Of a stretch of 64,000 nucleotides of DNA, positions 45,209 through 56,762 are shown piece after piece; the first letter of the stretch is position 1, and every line of letters begins with the position of its first letter. Source of the stretch: Labia minor (lineage: Eukaryota > Arthropoda > Insecta > Dermaptera > Spongiphoridae). The notes under the pieces are model-generated. The model was given only the letters and a program-made list of their open reading frames with translations, had not been told where the DNA came from and searched no databases. The translations under genes and the position numbers were made by a program. The stretch spans positions 86,056,107-86,120,106 of the forward strand of contig OY720344.1 in assembly GCA_963082975.1 (NCBI GenBank), written 5' to 3'.

Positions 45209-45984
45209 AAAAATGGAAGAAAACGCTGTAATTTTCTAAATTTTATTTTCTAAAATATTAGATTTTTCTAAAATTGTTATAGGTATATTGTTTGCACATT
45301 AATTTTTTTTAAATATATCATATTTGTATGAAATTGTGCAATGAATAGTTAAACTAAAATTTTATTTGGAAAAATGATAAAAAAAAATATGTAAATAAAT
45401 GATTTTTTTTAATACAACAATAATAGTAATATAGTAATATCTTTTAAAAGACTTAAAGTTGACTGTTTTCTTAATTTATCATCAAACACAGACATTCATA
45501 AAACTGCAAAACAATTTTAGATAGATTGTTCGAACAGAGTAATATTAAGAATAATACAGTGGGTGATCCGTAAACGAAGTGTCCATTTTCACGAAAGAAT
45601 TTTGTGGTCGGACAACGAAAATTACATTTACAAAGCAAAGAGTTGCCATCTATGAAAAGATGGAGAGATTGCTTTAAGTTTGGATAAATGAACGGATAAA
45701 TGAATAAGAGATGTTACTAGTATGAATATCATTCAAGGGGAGACTTGAGAAATTGAAAGATTCGCCAAGTTCGTCTTTTGAGGAGTTAGATTTCACAGGT
45801 ACCACTGGTTGATTTACAAATTTTAAAAGTATGTCTGGAATTATACATGTATTAATGTATGGTGAGTTTGATAGTGTTAATAAGAACGAACTAATCGATT
45901 TATATATATATATAGAGAGAGAGAGAGTCAAGTGTTAAATAATATAATATAGAAATATTTATAAAATAACGTTTTTTCATGGAC
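45209..45984. other. AT-rich intron sequence
   Basis: A GC-richer patch at 45555-45670 and an 85-codon minus-strand frame at 45674-45931 are not recognised. Confidence 0.5.
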
Positions 45985-46510
45985 TAAAAAAAATAAAATA
46001 ATTTTTCTATAAGCCTGACAAAGTTTATGGATGAATTGCTTCACATTCAACGAAAAACGTTGAACGCATTTAGTTTTATTTATTTAATCAAGTCAAATTT
46101 TTGTAATAATAAAAATTTTACTAAACACCTACACTGACAATTTTTTTTATTATGCAATAAATTTGATAGATTAAGAGATAAGAAATTAATCTTCTATTAT
46201 TTTTGACTGTAATATACTTATATCAAAGTATTTTAATAGAATAATTATTTTCTTAAATTTACATATTATCAATCAAATCCAAAATGGTTTATTATATTAG
46301 AAGATATAATGTTACTTGTTAATGAATTGTTTTAGTGTGTATATAACTATTTATATAAATTATAGCTATTTAAAGGAATTTAATTGAATAGAAATAAAAT
46401 AGAAAAAAAATGAAAATTAAATGCGCCAAACGTTTTTTTGTTGTATATGAAGAAATTCATCCATGGTCAGGCTTATAGAAAAATTATTTTATTCTTTTTA
46501 ATGCAATTTT
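45985..46510. mobile_element. MITE with about 90-bp inverted repeats
   Basis: AAAATAATTTTTCTATAAGC then CTGAC near 45990 is mirrored by GTCAGGCTTATAGAAAAATT ending near 46490. The inverted match continues inward through GGATGAATT, an AACGAAAAACGTT-like block and GCGCATTTA. No coding capacity. Confidence 0.75.
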
Positions 46511-46728
46511 AATTCGATAAATTTATTTAATTTAACAAAACGAATAGAAAAGATGATGTTAATACAAAAAATTTCAAATTAATAAAACAAAAAAAAAAAA
46601 TATTATTCTTTTAAAACTGATTTTATGTATTTAGGTTAAGAAAATGTTATTATTGATTAATAATTATTATATAATATTTATAAATTAATAATTATTATTA
46701 ATATGAGATTTTATAAATGTATATAGGA

Positions 46729-46890
46729 TATTGTACTCATATTATCTTCATAAAAAAGGTATGAAGTGACGTAAGAGAGATGAGAGAAAATTGTAGTTAG
46801 ATAGATGTAGCTCAGAATAGAGGTACTTGGAAGAATGTGGTTGCTACAGCCAAGAACTTTTCAGTTCCCTAGAGCCACAGATATAGATAA
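46729..46890 (+). pseudogene. LINE 3'-tail fragment
   Basis: AGCTCAGAATAGAGGTACTT, GAATGTGGTTGCTACAGCC, CAAGAACTTTTCAG and TAGAGCCACAGATATAGAT match the LINE tails elsewhere in the window. Confidence 0.65.
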
Positions 46891-46989
46891 TCAATCTTAT
46901 GAAAAGTAACCATGAGTTTTCATTTAAATAACCTTAACTTCTAGTCTTTTTGTTGTCAGATTCCAAACAGTTAAATAATTTGATGTTTA

Positions 46990-47115
46990 GAGCCTTCATT
47001 ACTGACACTTTTGGACACAATCCACTAGTTGGAATATTTCATCGACTTTTTCACTGGCTGGCATACCAGAGCGAAGTGTATCTTGGATATCGAAATTTTG
47101 TTAACCACTTCTAGA
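46990..47115 (-). pseudogene. possible mariner-type transposase N-terminal fragment
   Basis: The minus strand reads DIQDTLRSGMPASEKVDEIF then QLVD, resembling the 'D-x-x-R-S-G-R-P' linker after the helix-turn-helix of mariner transposases. Only this piece remains. Confidence 0.4.
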
Positions 47116-47759
47116 TCCTTTGCATTCTCACCGAGCACTTCACAAATTTTTGGCAGGTAATATATATATTTTTGTTAAATAGAAAGTGAAAAGTTTTTGA
47201 AAATGTCTATTCTTAATCAATCAAAAAATAGAAATAAAGTGCATTTTAAGTGTTTTATGCAATTTATTATTAATTTTTTTAGATAATCCATTCCTTTCTA
47301 TTTAAGGAATATATAAATGGTAAGTTTAATTATGCTAATGTGGGTAAGTTAAAATTTAAAGTTGAAAGTTAGACTTTATAAAGTTTCCAGGATAATATCT
47401 AAATTTCAATTACAAAGTTATATATTATATAGAATAAGAGGCATTTAGACGGTTGACGTGTTTCTATTGCAAATTACAAGATGTCGGTTTATTTAAAATT
47501 TGTAAATTAGAAAGAGATAGGTTCAAGAATTATTAGGTTTCCAATTATAGAGGCATTCATAAATAGCCAACGGACTGTACTCATTTACTTATATTAATTA
47601 CCTCTATTTTAAATTTGTTCTATAGTATGGCTTGTTTTGGAATTTTGTTCTAACTATACACTAGGGGAGGGAACATGAGAAGACTGAATTCAAAGAGTGT
47701 AAATATATATTATTTATTTATAAATGTATTATATATCTAATCTTATTATGCTAGCTAAA

Positions 47760-47763
<4 letters not shown>
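47116..47763. other. AT-rich intron sequence
   Basis: Nothing recognised. Confidence 0.5.

Positions 47764-47813
<50 letters not shown>
47764..47813. repeat. (TA)n/(TG)n microsatellite
   Basis: Long alternating TA run ending in TGTGTGTG, next to a LINE tail fragment. Confidence 0.95.
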
Positions 47814-47814
<1 letters not shown>

Positions 47815-47815
47815 A

Positions 47816-47870
47816 GTCAAAAGTTCTTGGCAGCAACATCCACATTTCTCGAAGTGTTCCTTCATACATT
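47816..47870 (-). pseudogene. LINE 3'-tail fragment, reverse orientation
   Basis: AAAAGTTCTTGGCAGCAACA and CACATTTCTCGAAGTGT are the inverse of the LINE tail phrase at 61160-61195. Confidence 0.65.
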
Positions 47871-48129
47871 GAATCCAGCCATAATAATATCTTACTTGAA
47901 AATGAAAATCCAATTATGAGATCAAAATTAAAATTATTTATTCATATAATCTTAAAAATTAAAAGAAGTAATAATATTCGCAATGTGAATGTTTTCAGTG
48001 TTTTATAAATAATTTAAAAAGGCCAATATTAGAAAAATAAAATTTAAAATATAATAAAATATAAATATATATATATAAGATAAAAATAAAAAAATAAACA
48101 TTCTTTGAATGACAACAAGATATTAAATT

Positions 48130-48255
48130 TTAAAAAATAAATTTCTGAAATATGCAAGAATATTATGATGTAATTTCATCGAAATCGGTTCAGCCAATTT
48201 TGACGTCAAAATTTCCAGACAGAAAGACTTAATTTCTGCGGTTATTGAATATATA
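48130..48255 (-). repeat. fragment of a second Helitron-like family
   Basis: GAAATCGGTTCAGCCAATTT, a CAGACAGAAAG piece and TTTCTGCGGTTATT are the inverse of phrases at 59150-59315. Lies directly beside Helitron copy 3. Confidence 0.5.
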
Positions 48256-48261
48256 TATATA

Positions 48262-49274
48262 CTAGCTGATCAGAGCGCCTTCGGCGCTCTTCACACCTAG
48301 ACGGGGGCTCCGCCCCCTGTACCCCCCCCCCCGAGTGTCCCTATTCTGAGCTATAACAATCTAACTCCTACCCTATCCTATCTCTCTCACGTTCCTTCCT
48401 ACATTGTCCACCCTGTTCACAATTGGTCTTCCAAACGAACGTTTTCCAATCGAACTCCTACCAATATATTTTCCTCTCCCATGCTAGCCATGTGCCCTGT
48501 CGGCCCCAGCCTTCTCTATTTTATGACCTATAATTTAATAATTTTGATCCCCTTTGATAATAATTTCCCGATTGCAACCTCGATTTAAATTCTTTGCAAA
48601 TATTATTCTCTCTGATACTAATTATTTTGTCTTATCACTATTAATTTCAAACCCCATCAATTTTCCTGCCTCGATTAATTTTTTTATGCTACTTTAAATT
48701 TTAATAATTTATTTAAAAAAAAATCAGAGTAAACAAAATAAAAATAAAAAATAAAATTAGCATAACACTAAACTACTATAAAAATAATATTAAAAAATAT
48801 ATTATATATTAAAATCTTACGTGAAAATCCAATTATGAGATCAAATTTTCTTAATTAAATCTTAAAAATTAATAGTATTAAATTATAGCCGTAATGTGAA
48901 TGTTTTCAAAGTTAAAAGGCCAATAAGATCAATTGAGATATTGTAAATATCAATAGATATATAAAAACATTTTTATCTGCACATTGCTCAGAATTTAAAT
49001 TACCGCCAAATTATCGCCACCAGCGCCTCTATTGACATATTTTTGTTCTACATAATTTCCACTACCCGCCTATAATATATTCTTTATAATTTTTTTAAAA
49101 TTTTTCTAATTAAAAAATCGAAAATCGAGCTTCGGGGTCTGGTGGCCAGCCCCTTTGGGCTTCCGTGTAAAAAATTCCAGGTCCCTGCGTGCGATAGTTT
49201 TTGCTGGAGAGCTCGGTCAGACAAACAGACAAACAAACAGACAGACACATTACACTTGCTTTTATTATTATAGA
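48262..49274 (-). mobile_element. Helitron copy 3 (nonautonomous, carries LINE tail, extra deletion)
   Basis: On the minus strand it starts TCTATAATAATAAAAGC and ends GATCAGCTAG, flanked by A and T. The hairpin GAGCGCCGAAGGCGCTC is perfect, and the upstream GGGGGCGGAGCCCCC with GTCTAG is intact; an 11-G run precedes. It shares the TAGGTCATAAAATAGAGAAG variant with copy 1 but lacks about 200 bp of the LINE part. Confidence 0.9.
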
Positions 49275-49315
49275 TTATATATATATTGATATAAAAATAG
49301 AGGTATGTTCTTTTA

Positions 49316-49415
49316 AATTATTTGTATGGCGATTCGGTGAAGCAGGTATTAATATTACCAACCAAACCCAATTGTAATAAATAATTAAAAGATTGTAAAA
49401 TTTTTAAAGTATATA
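49316..49415. repeat. paired-hairpin repeat family, partial piece
   Basis: ATGGCGATTCGGTGAAGCAG then GTATTAATATTACC and AACCAAACCCAATTG match the interior of the copy at 49690-49740. Confidence 0.55.
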
Positions 49416-49508
49416 ATAATAAATTGTATAAATTTGTTAAGCGATAGGAATTGAAATGAAAATCAAATTATTTTAATTAATTTGAAACATTATAGGAAAC
49501 AAATTTTT

Positions 49509-49805
49509 AATGGGTCATTTTTAGAAATCCCATTTAACAATTGTAATAAATAATTAAAAAATTGTAAAATTTTTAAAGTATATAAAAATAAATTGTATAA
49601 ATTTGTAAAAGAGTCGAGCGATAGCTCGGCGTCCCATGTATATCTTTTATATCAACAGGCCTACTTTTCTGTTTGTATGTTATTATTTGAATGGCGATTC
49701 GGTGAATCAGGTATTAATATTACCAGCCAAACCCAATAATAATGAATCATTTTTTTTATTTACACCTAATTACCGGCCGAGGCTCGGAGTTCCGGTACTA
49801 TATAT
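49509..49805. repeat. paired-hairpin repeat, copy 2
   Basis: TCGAGCGATAGCTCGG (49614-49629) and the partly decayed CCGGCCGAGGCTCGG (49773-49787) bracket a longer interior with ATGGCGATTCGGTGAATCAG and CCAGCCAAACCCAATAAT. It ends CCGGTACTATATA like copy 1. A TAATGGGTCATTTTTAGAAA phrase precedes it. Confidence 0.65.
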
Positions 49806-50300
49806 TACAGAGGAAAGCAAAGCAATATATATATATAGATATTATTTAAGATTTATTTTTGACGCTGCCATCTAGAGTTGATATTTTTACTATTGTAGGC
49901 AGTGAGAGGGATGGGCTAAATTAATATTAAAGAGATATTCGTGTTTAGAAAAATAAAGTTAAACATTTTTAGATTAAGAAAAAAGAAAATTGTAAAATAA
50001 AATGGTATTTAACATTTAAACAAATTTTTTTTCAATTTTATTGACTTTTGCGATCTATGCTTATTTTAGACAGCATTCATATTTATTTGAAATTTATTAT
50101 TTAATTTTAAATCTGAACTTGAGGTTCGATTGAACATTTTAAAAATATTAAATAAAAAGAAATATAATATATTATTTATTATTTCTTTTTCTCTTGATAG
50201 GAGGGTATTTACGTATTATGTACAATCCTAGTAAAATTTATTTCATTAGTCTTTACTCTTTCAACATTACTATTTATTATCATATGAAATAAATATATAT
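49806..50300. other. AT-rich intron sequence
   Basis: Nothing recognised. Confidence 0.5.
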
Positions 50301-50308
50301 ATTTATAG

Positions 50309-50597
50309 GGGCAGCATGGCTGAGTGGGTAGAGTACTAGACTTCTACACAGGAAGCCTGAGTTCGAATCCCAGCATAGAACTCAAGATTATATATTTATT
50401 TAATTTAATTAATAATTAATTAATTAATAAATAAATTAATAAATATAAAAATCTAATTCAATTTAACATCGGCTGCCCCACCGAAGAAGGCAAGGGGAAA
50501 CCACTTCGGTCAAATTTTCCCATGAACACCCTATGACTCCTGTGGAGTTATTAGGGCCACGACACTTCCGCTAGGAAGTTATCGACAACGAAGAAGA
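50309..50597 (+). mobile_element. tRNA-derived SINE with 8-bp target duplication
   Basis: GGGGCAGCATGGCTGAGTGG holds a polymerase III A box (TGGCTGAGTGG), and GAGTTCGAATCCC about 40 bp on is a B box. The tRNA-like head is followed by an AT-rich link and a GC-richer body with a CCGAAG...CTTCGG foldback and AGGGCCACGACACTTCCGC. The tail is a GAAGAAGAA run. ATTTATAG flanks both sides (50301-50308 and 50598-50605). The head does not close a proper acceptor stem, so it is not a tRNA gene. Confidence 0.88.
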
Positions 50598-50605
50598 ATT
50601 TATAG

Positions 50606-50952
50606 GTATAAGACAAAAATTATAATAATTTATTTTTATTAATTTATTATAATTTGTATAAATTTGATTATTAAGAGAAAAGAGAGTGAAAAAATCCCAC
50701 CAATTTTTTTCCTATGCAATTCGAAATGGGTAAGGCCTAACATACGAGTATTAGAAGATCTGGGAGGAGAGAGATTAGATAATCTTGCTTTACTTTCGCA
50801 ATTATATTGATTATTTTCTTTCAGGTATAATAATCAATATTGCAAAATAAAAATAAAATAAAAATAAAAAATAATCTGAAAATGTATATAAAATTTTCTT
50901 TAAATCATTATTAAATTTAATAAAGGGTGGAGAATTAGTGAAATAATACAAG
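50606..50952. other. AT-rich intron sequence
   Basis: Nothing recognised. Confidence 0.5.
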
Positions 50953-51190
50953 TAGGGTAAAGCATACAGTCGTTGGCCCCCTTAAGCAATTCCTAGCAGA
51001 CTTTGATGCAATAAGCACTTTTAAAAAAAAATCCTAAAAAATGCAGTTATTGGCCCCCTATTATAGTTATTGGCCTTGGTATTATAGTGATTATACAACC
51101 ATACAACAGACCATAGCAATTTTTAAAATAAAAATCTCTTTTTATTTGTGTTTTAGTGATAAGGGGCCAACAACTGTATACTTTACCCTA
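50953..51190. mobile_element. 238-bp MITE, probable TA target
   Basis: TAGGGTAAAGCATACAGTCG and the inverse of CAACTGTATACTTTACCCTA form matched ends of about 28 bp with TTGGCCCC inside each. A GGCCCC word is repeated internally. The left end lies in a TA context, consistent with a mariner-type MITE. No coding capacity. Confidence 0.75.
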
Positions 51191-52934
51191 TATATATTTT
51201 TATATATGATCTCTTTTACCATATATAGATTGTATTGGAGTTAATATTTATATCAATATTGATATTGTAATTTTTGAATGAATATTATCAATAAATAAAT
51301 CAATTTAAATATATCAAATAACCATTCATAGAATTAAATAACATAATCTTATATAAAAATGTAAATGAAATGCCTATTTTAACAAATTGATTCACATTAT
51401 ATAAAATGAGGCTTTTTTCCATCGTATCCTGGATTATCTCAATATTAAAATAAAAAAATATCAATTTTTAACCTTGATCATGTTTTCAAGGTCATTTCAA
51501 GGTCATGTCTCATAATTATAGATTAAAAATTTATTAGTTAAACAAATATCTTTTGTTTAAAATATTATTTTTTCTACGTTACTTTTGCACACCTTCAATC
51601 ACTCAATATTCAAAAGATAATACATACATATAATAAAATATACAGAATCTTTTTTGTGTTTTTATCAATTTCCTTGAATATTTTTAATTTGTTTGATTTA
51701 TTAAAAAAAAACATGTTTCCGATGAAAGTTTATCTTTCGTTAAGTTAATCTTTTGTTATATTAAATATATTTAATAAAGATATATTAATTTAGAAACATT
51801 TTACAATATTGATATTAAGCTAATATTTATGAAGTGAAAACAACGATGAAATTTCCTATAAAATAGTGTTAACGCAAACTTTTAATACAATTTATATGAT
51901 ATTAAGTAAATATTAGAAAAATTTCAAAGTTTTGTGATGATAATTTTAATTTATTTTTATTGTGATAGAAAACATTAAAGAAAAATAAATTTTTAAGGAT
52001 TATTTTTTTTCTAATTATATGAATCAATTAAATAAATAATTTAATAAGTTGTACCATTAATACAAATAAAATATAATAATTTTAATCGCGAAATAAGAAA
52101 ATATAGTTTTAATTATAATAGTGTCTTTAATTCTTTGACATATTTATTTTCATATGAATAAAATTTGCAAATTTATTAAAAGAAATTTCAATTTTTTAAT
52201 GAGATGTTTTTATTAAATAAAAGGATGAATACATTAACATTTATTTATAAAAAAAATGAAACATCTTCTGGAGTAGGATTTTTAAATAATAAATGACGAG
52301 TTCATCTTTTTTTTATTTTCTGTTTATTTATCTAAATTAATAATTAATCATTTTATTTGTGTAATTCATTTTCTTTTATACGTAGCTAGATACAAATTTA
52401 TTATTTTAAATATAATGTTTTCATAAACTTTTAAATGTGTTTGGATTTAATGATATTATTTTTTTTTTTTAAATTTTTCAAAATAAATAATGATAAATTA
52501 AACTTTTAAATAAACATTTTATATTATGCTGTTTGGGTAAATTAATGGAATCAAGAATCCCGAAATAATAATTAAGGCCCTCAATGACATTAACCAACCA
52601 CCAAGGGTTATCATTGATTAAATGAAAGGGATGAATTCTGGGAATATGAAATTGTAATTGTCAAATCATTATTTAATAAAGACCTCCTTTAACATATAAA
52701 TTCCTCAAAATCGTAATGTTTATAATATTACCCTTACCAACGAGGATGCTTCATTTAATTAAGTCATACATCTAAATTTTTCAAATTTTTCTCAAAAGTT
52801 TTTAATAATACTTGAATATATATATTCAATTTCTTTAATTGAAAATATGTATACAGTTAAGTATATTTTTATTATGTACTGGCTTTGTGAAATTATTTAA
52901 TAAAATGATTTGAAATAAGTATATTCATTGATAA
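51191..52934. other. AT-rich intron sequence
   Basis: A long stretch with only short biased open frames; nothing recognised. Confidence 0.6.
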
Positions 52935-52954
52935 ATCGGGGCGTCAACTCTTTT

Positions 52955-53002
52955 AATATCTCGCCAGAGATAGTAATGCGATCACGAAAATTTTCGATGT
53001 CG
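52955..53002. repeat. short interspersed repeat shared with 58588
   Basis: ATCTCGCCAGAGATAGTAAT then GCGATCACGAAAATTTTCGA is nearly repeated at 58588-58632. The downstream sequences of the two differ. Confidence 0.55.
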
Positions 53003-53182
53003 AGATTTTGATGTTTTTATAGAATAATGAAATTTGGTACAGGGCAAAATTCGTAGTTTTCTATAAACTTTTGAGAAATGTAGCTCTTTCAGAAGAGGGT
53101 CATTTCCTACCACGCGTTTTCATTTTTTTTCCTCTAAACTGACCGTAAGAATAAAGATAGTTTGCTAGTTTTTCACATGATT

Positions 53183-53405
53183 AATAAGTTGATCTGTGGC
53201 CAGGTCCGAACCGACCGACGGTTTGAAGTAAATTAATTTCCAGCTACAGAAACAATTTCAAATAATTTTAATATATCTATTAATGTAATAAAAAACAGAT
53301 ATGGACATAACATAAATATTTTTAATTTTATTTTATTTGTAATATATATGTAAGACCAGGCTGTGACGTCATGAATGGCTGGGTGACGTCATATAATTTT
53401 AAATT
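53183..53405 (-). mobile_element. HINE copy 7, 3' third only
   Basis: AATAAGTTGATCTGTGGCC, hairpin and CCGACCGACGG, through the TGACGTCA palindromes, then breaks off into an ATT-repeat region. Confidence 0.8.
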
Positions 53406-53435
53406 AAAAAATAAAATTTCAATTATATTAATTTA

Positions 53436-53439
53436 ATAA

Positions 53440-53472
<33 letters not shown>

Positions 53473-53512
53473 TTCACGTATTAAACGGTATATTATTATT
53501 ATTATTATTATT
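53436..53512. repeat. (ATT)n microsatellites
   Basis: Two ATT runs separated by about 25 bp, at the broken end of HINE copy 7. Confidence 0.9.
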
Positions 53513-53789
53513 TGTAATAATTCCAATAAAAATAAATAAAAATAAAAACCAAAAAAAAAGTGCAATTAAAACTAAAATTTCAATTATATTCATTTAATAC
53601 ATTATTATTATTATTATTAAGTGTTCAGTTATCATATACGTAGATATGTATACAGACACACATGCAAAAGCGAAGCTTTTCCGGGTCTGCTATTATTATA
53701 ATAGGCGTTTACTTCGTCATTATTATTAAACATTCGTTTTAATCGTTATCATGTTTTATACATATATATGTAAAATAAAGAGCCACAAA

Positions 53790-54191
53790 TATTGGGAAAC
53801 ATCCGGTGGAAGACCAAAGATCAAGGTGGGTGGACAATGAAGGAAGGGACATGGGAGAGATGGGACAGGGTAGGATTTGGTTGTAGCTCAGGATAGGGAC
53901 TCTTAGAGAAAAGTGGATACTGCGGCTAAGAACTTTCGAAAACTGTATAGACACAGAGTTAGATAAATATAACATACAATAATAATATATAATTAATTTA
54001 CTGATTAAATTAAAATATATTTTCCAAGAAAACAAATATATGTCTTATCTACTTATACTGATTGAAACAAAATGGATGAAAACCTTTTACATACAGACTT
54101 TCAACCAAATACTATGTATCACTCGGGGGTACAGGGGGCGGAGCCCCCGTCTAGGCGTGAAGAGCGCCTGGAAGGCGCTCGGAGCAGCTAG
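53790..54191 (+). mobile_element. Helitron 3' part: LINE tail, spacer and terminator
   Basis: The LINE tail (ATTGGGAAACATCCGGTGG...AACTTTCGAAAACTG, about 53790-53960) runs into TTAATTTACTGATTAAATTA then ACTTTCAACCAAATACTATG. After CACTCGGGGGT come GGGGGCGGAGCCCCC with GTCTAG, the hairpin GAGCGCCTGGAAGGCGCTC and AGCAGCTAG before T. The spacer is the one missing from the three near-complete copies. The 5' part of the element is absent. Confidence 0.8.
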
Positions 54192-55419
54192 TAATTAAAT
54201 AAATAAAATATTCAATTTTTCTTGAAATTACAATATAAAATTTATTATCAAAAGTTTCTCTTTAATGATTAACTAAAGTTTTAATTAATCATGGTTTTAC
54301 AAAAAAAATATAAATAAATAAATAAATACCTACACACACATTTAAAGATATTAATATATTAAAAATAAACAAGGAATACTTAAATATTTTTAAAATTCGT
54401 ATCCCCATCCACTACTTGGATAATCGAGATTCTGTATTTGCATAAAAGATTAAGTGATTAACACTTGAAATATAATTCAAATTTTATAAAAAATAATATT
54501 AATAAAGCAGAGATTATTCTTTGGCAAACTCTCATTATCTATGATTGTATTTGCCTCTCAAGCTTTTGATTATAGAATTTCAATCTGTGAATTATTCAAA
54601 TAATTAAATCATTGAATGTATTTTCTAAAGGTCTATTATGGTCAGTATTTAGTGGTCATTTCTCTTTCTCTCTCTGTCTCTGTCTATCTCTTTCTCTTTA
54701 TTTCTAACTCTTTCCATTATCAGGTATAATATTAGATTATTTGTAACCTTTGAAATGTTAACTTGCCTATATAACTATTTAATTAAATCAAATCCCCGTT
54801 CTAATTATTTATTAATTATTCAATTCATCGACTGCTTGTTTATTATGGTTTTAAAATTATATTTTCGATTTTAAACTATAATTGACACATTCATTTTTGT
54901 GTTTATGTACACGTATTCATAGTCTATTCTTATCTATTTTATTTTTAATGATTATATTATAAAAAATTGAATAAAAAGAGATAAAAAAAAGTATGTGTAA
55001 ATATCACAATGGGTATGATCATATAAAGGGTAAATGGTACTGCTGCTTATTGTTCTAAATACATAAAAACAATTTAAAATTCATAATTATTGTATCCTTT
55101 ATATGAGAGATTGGCAATTTTGCTTTTATAATTTATCGTATTGAATTTAATTGATAATAATTGTTGAATTTCAATCACTAACAAATTGAATTTAATTGAT
55201 TTGGAATTTATTGTTTAGTATGGGGATAGCGAATCTTGTTCATTACTATCCGTCACAAAAGAGTTAGAGAATGTGGTGGTTAGGGAATTCTTTTTTTGAA
55301 ATGCAAGCCCATTCCCCTCTCTCCCTATTAAATATGATTAAATGATACGAAAATAGAATAAAAAACCCTCAATGATGTTACATATTTAATTTCATTAGGG
55401 CTTCTTGGAGTAATTTTTT
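54192..55419. other. AT-rich intron sequence
   Basis: A short CTCT-rich patch near 54660-54700. No gene or element recognised. Confidence 0.55.
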
Positions 55420-56030
55420 ACCGACCGACGATAGTAAGGGAGGTATTGTTTTCACACCAAATTTTACATGTGGAGATTTTTACATATCTCTACGAATCAT
55501 GCATTTTCTTAACAGAAAAAAATATTTTTAGCATGTCTGTCCGTCCCTCCGTCCGTATAGATGTGTACAGCCTGAACGGATTTTGATGAAATTTGGTATA
55601 TTTACTTAATGCATCAGTGGGATGAATTGATCAACTTTTGGTGCAAATCCGGAAACCGGAAGTGGTAGTATTAGCGATCGACGATAGGAAGGGAAGGGTT
55701 ATTTTCATACCAAATTTCACATGAGGAGATTTTTTACATATCATCACGAATCATTCTCTTTGTATTGGTTTTATACTCGAGAAAAATCATCTTTATTAGT
55801 TTTTTCTTAATTAAAATTATATGACGTCATCCAGCCATTCATGACGTCATAGCCTGGTCTTACATATATATTATAAATAAAATAAAATTAAAAATATTTA
55901 TGTTATATCCATATCTGTTTTTTATTACATTAATAGATATATTAAAATTATTTGAAATTGTTTCTGTAGCTGGAAATTAATTTATTTCAAACCGTCGGTC
56001 GGTTCGGACCTGGCCACAGGTCAACTTATT
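55420..56030 (+). mobile_element. HINE copy 8, complete
   Basis: Starts ACCGACCGACGATAGTAAGG after a run of T and ends CGTCGGTCGGT, hairpin GACCTGGCCACAGGTC, AACTTATT. The microsatellite is shortened and a few bases of the CTGAACGGCTCAACC block are lost. Confidence 0.88.
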
Positions 56031-56235
56031 ATTTTTAATATTTATTTATCTATAATTTATTGTTCTTTATTTACCGTAACTTTAAGCATACATTATTATT
56101 ATTAGCATTATTATTAGTATTATTAAAGGCGCCATTGGGGGCTCAGTCTTGCTTTGGACGTTGACCAGTAAACATCTCTTAGCTCTGGAGTACTCTAGCC
56201 AACCCAAAGCCCCAAAGAGATGCGAAATCATCAAT

Positions 56236-56662
56236 CGAATTTCAAGTTGCAAATGGTCTTCAGCAGAGAGAAGGCACAGTTAACTCACCCCTTCTATTTA
56301 ATCTCTTTATAAATGATATTTTAACAGCCTATGGCATCAATGTAACACAAGGTATCGGTGGTCTGACTTTTGCTGATGATCTGGTTGTGTACATTACTGG
56401 AAATAAACCAAGTGTGATAAAATTAAAACTAGAATCACTTGTTAACAAAATTTTCATATTTTATTATAATTGGAAATTGAAAATAAATTTAGATAAATGT
56501 GAAACCATTTTATTTCGGCCACTAATAAATTTGGGAAATAATAATTTGAAAAAAAACTGGACAAATTTTCAGATTAATGTACAAAATCAAATCATACTCC
56601 ACAAAAAAATTGTAAAATACTTAGGACTGCATCTTGATGAAAGACTATTATTTCATCAATGA
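56236..56662 (+). pseudogene. Jockey/CR1-like LINE reverse-transcriptase fragment
   Basis: An open frame of about 140 codons reads FQVANGLQQREGTVNSPLLF then NLFINDIL (RT motif 4), GLTFADDLVVYITGNKPSV (catalytic F-A-D-D), WKLKINLDKCETILF and KIVKYLGLHLDERL. This is a different LINE lineage from the one at 37345, judged by GLQQxGTVNSP and K-C-E-x-I-L-F. It has no endonuclease and no 3' end, and it stops abruptly before a Tc1-like remnant. Confidence 0.82.
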
Positions 56663-56762
56663 CTGTTTTAATTTACTTACTTTGTTAATTCTTAACTATA
56701 ATAGAAAGATTATTTACATTTTGCGCATAATGCAAAGTGAATTGGAAGCTGTACTTTACTTG

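Noticed and set aside
47764-47813. Possible origin or regulatory TA tract
   Set aside because: Simple dinucleotide microsatellite with no associated signal.
50309-50385. Functional tRNA gene
   Set aside because: A and B boxes are present but the acceptor stem does not close and a SINE body, tail and target duplication follow.
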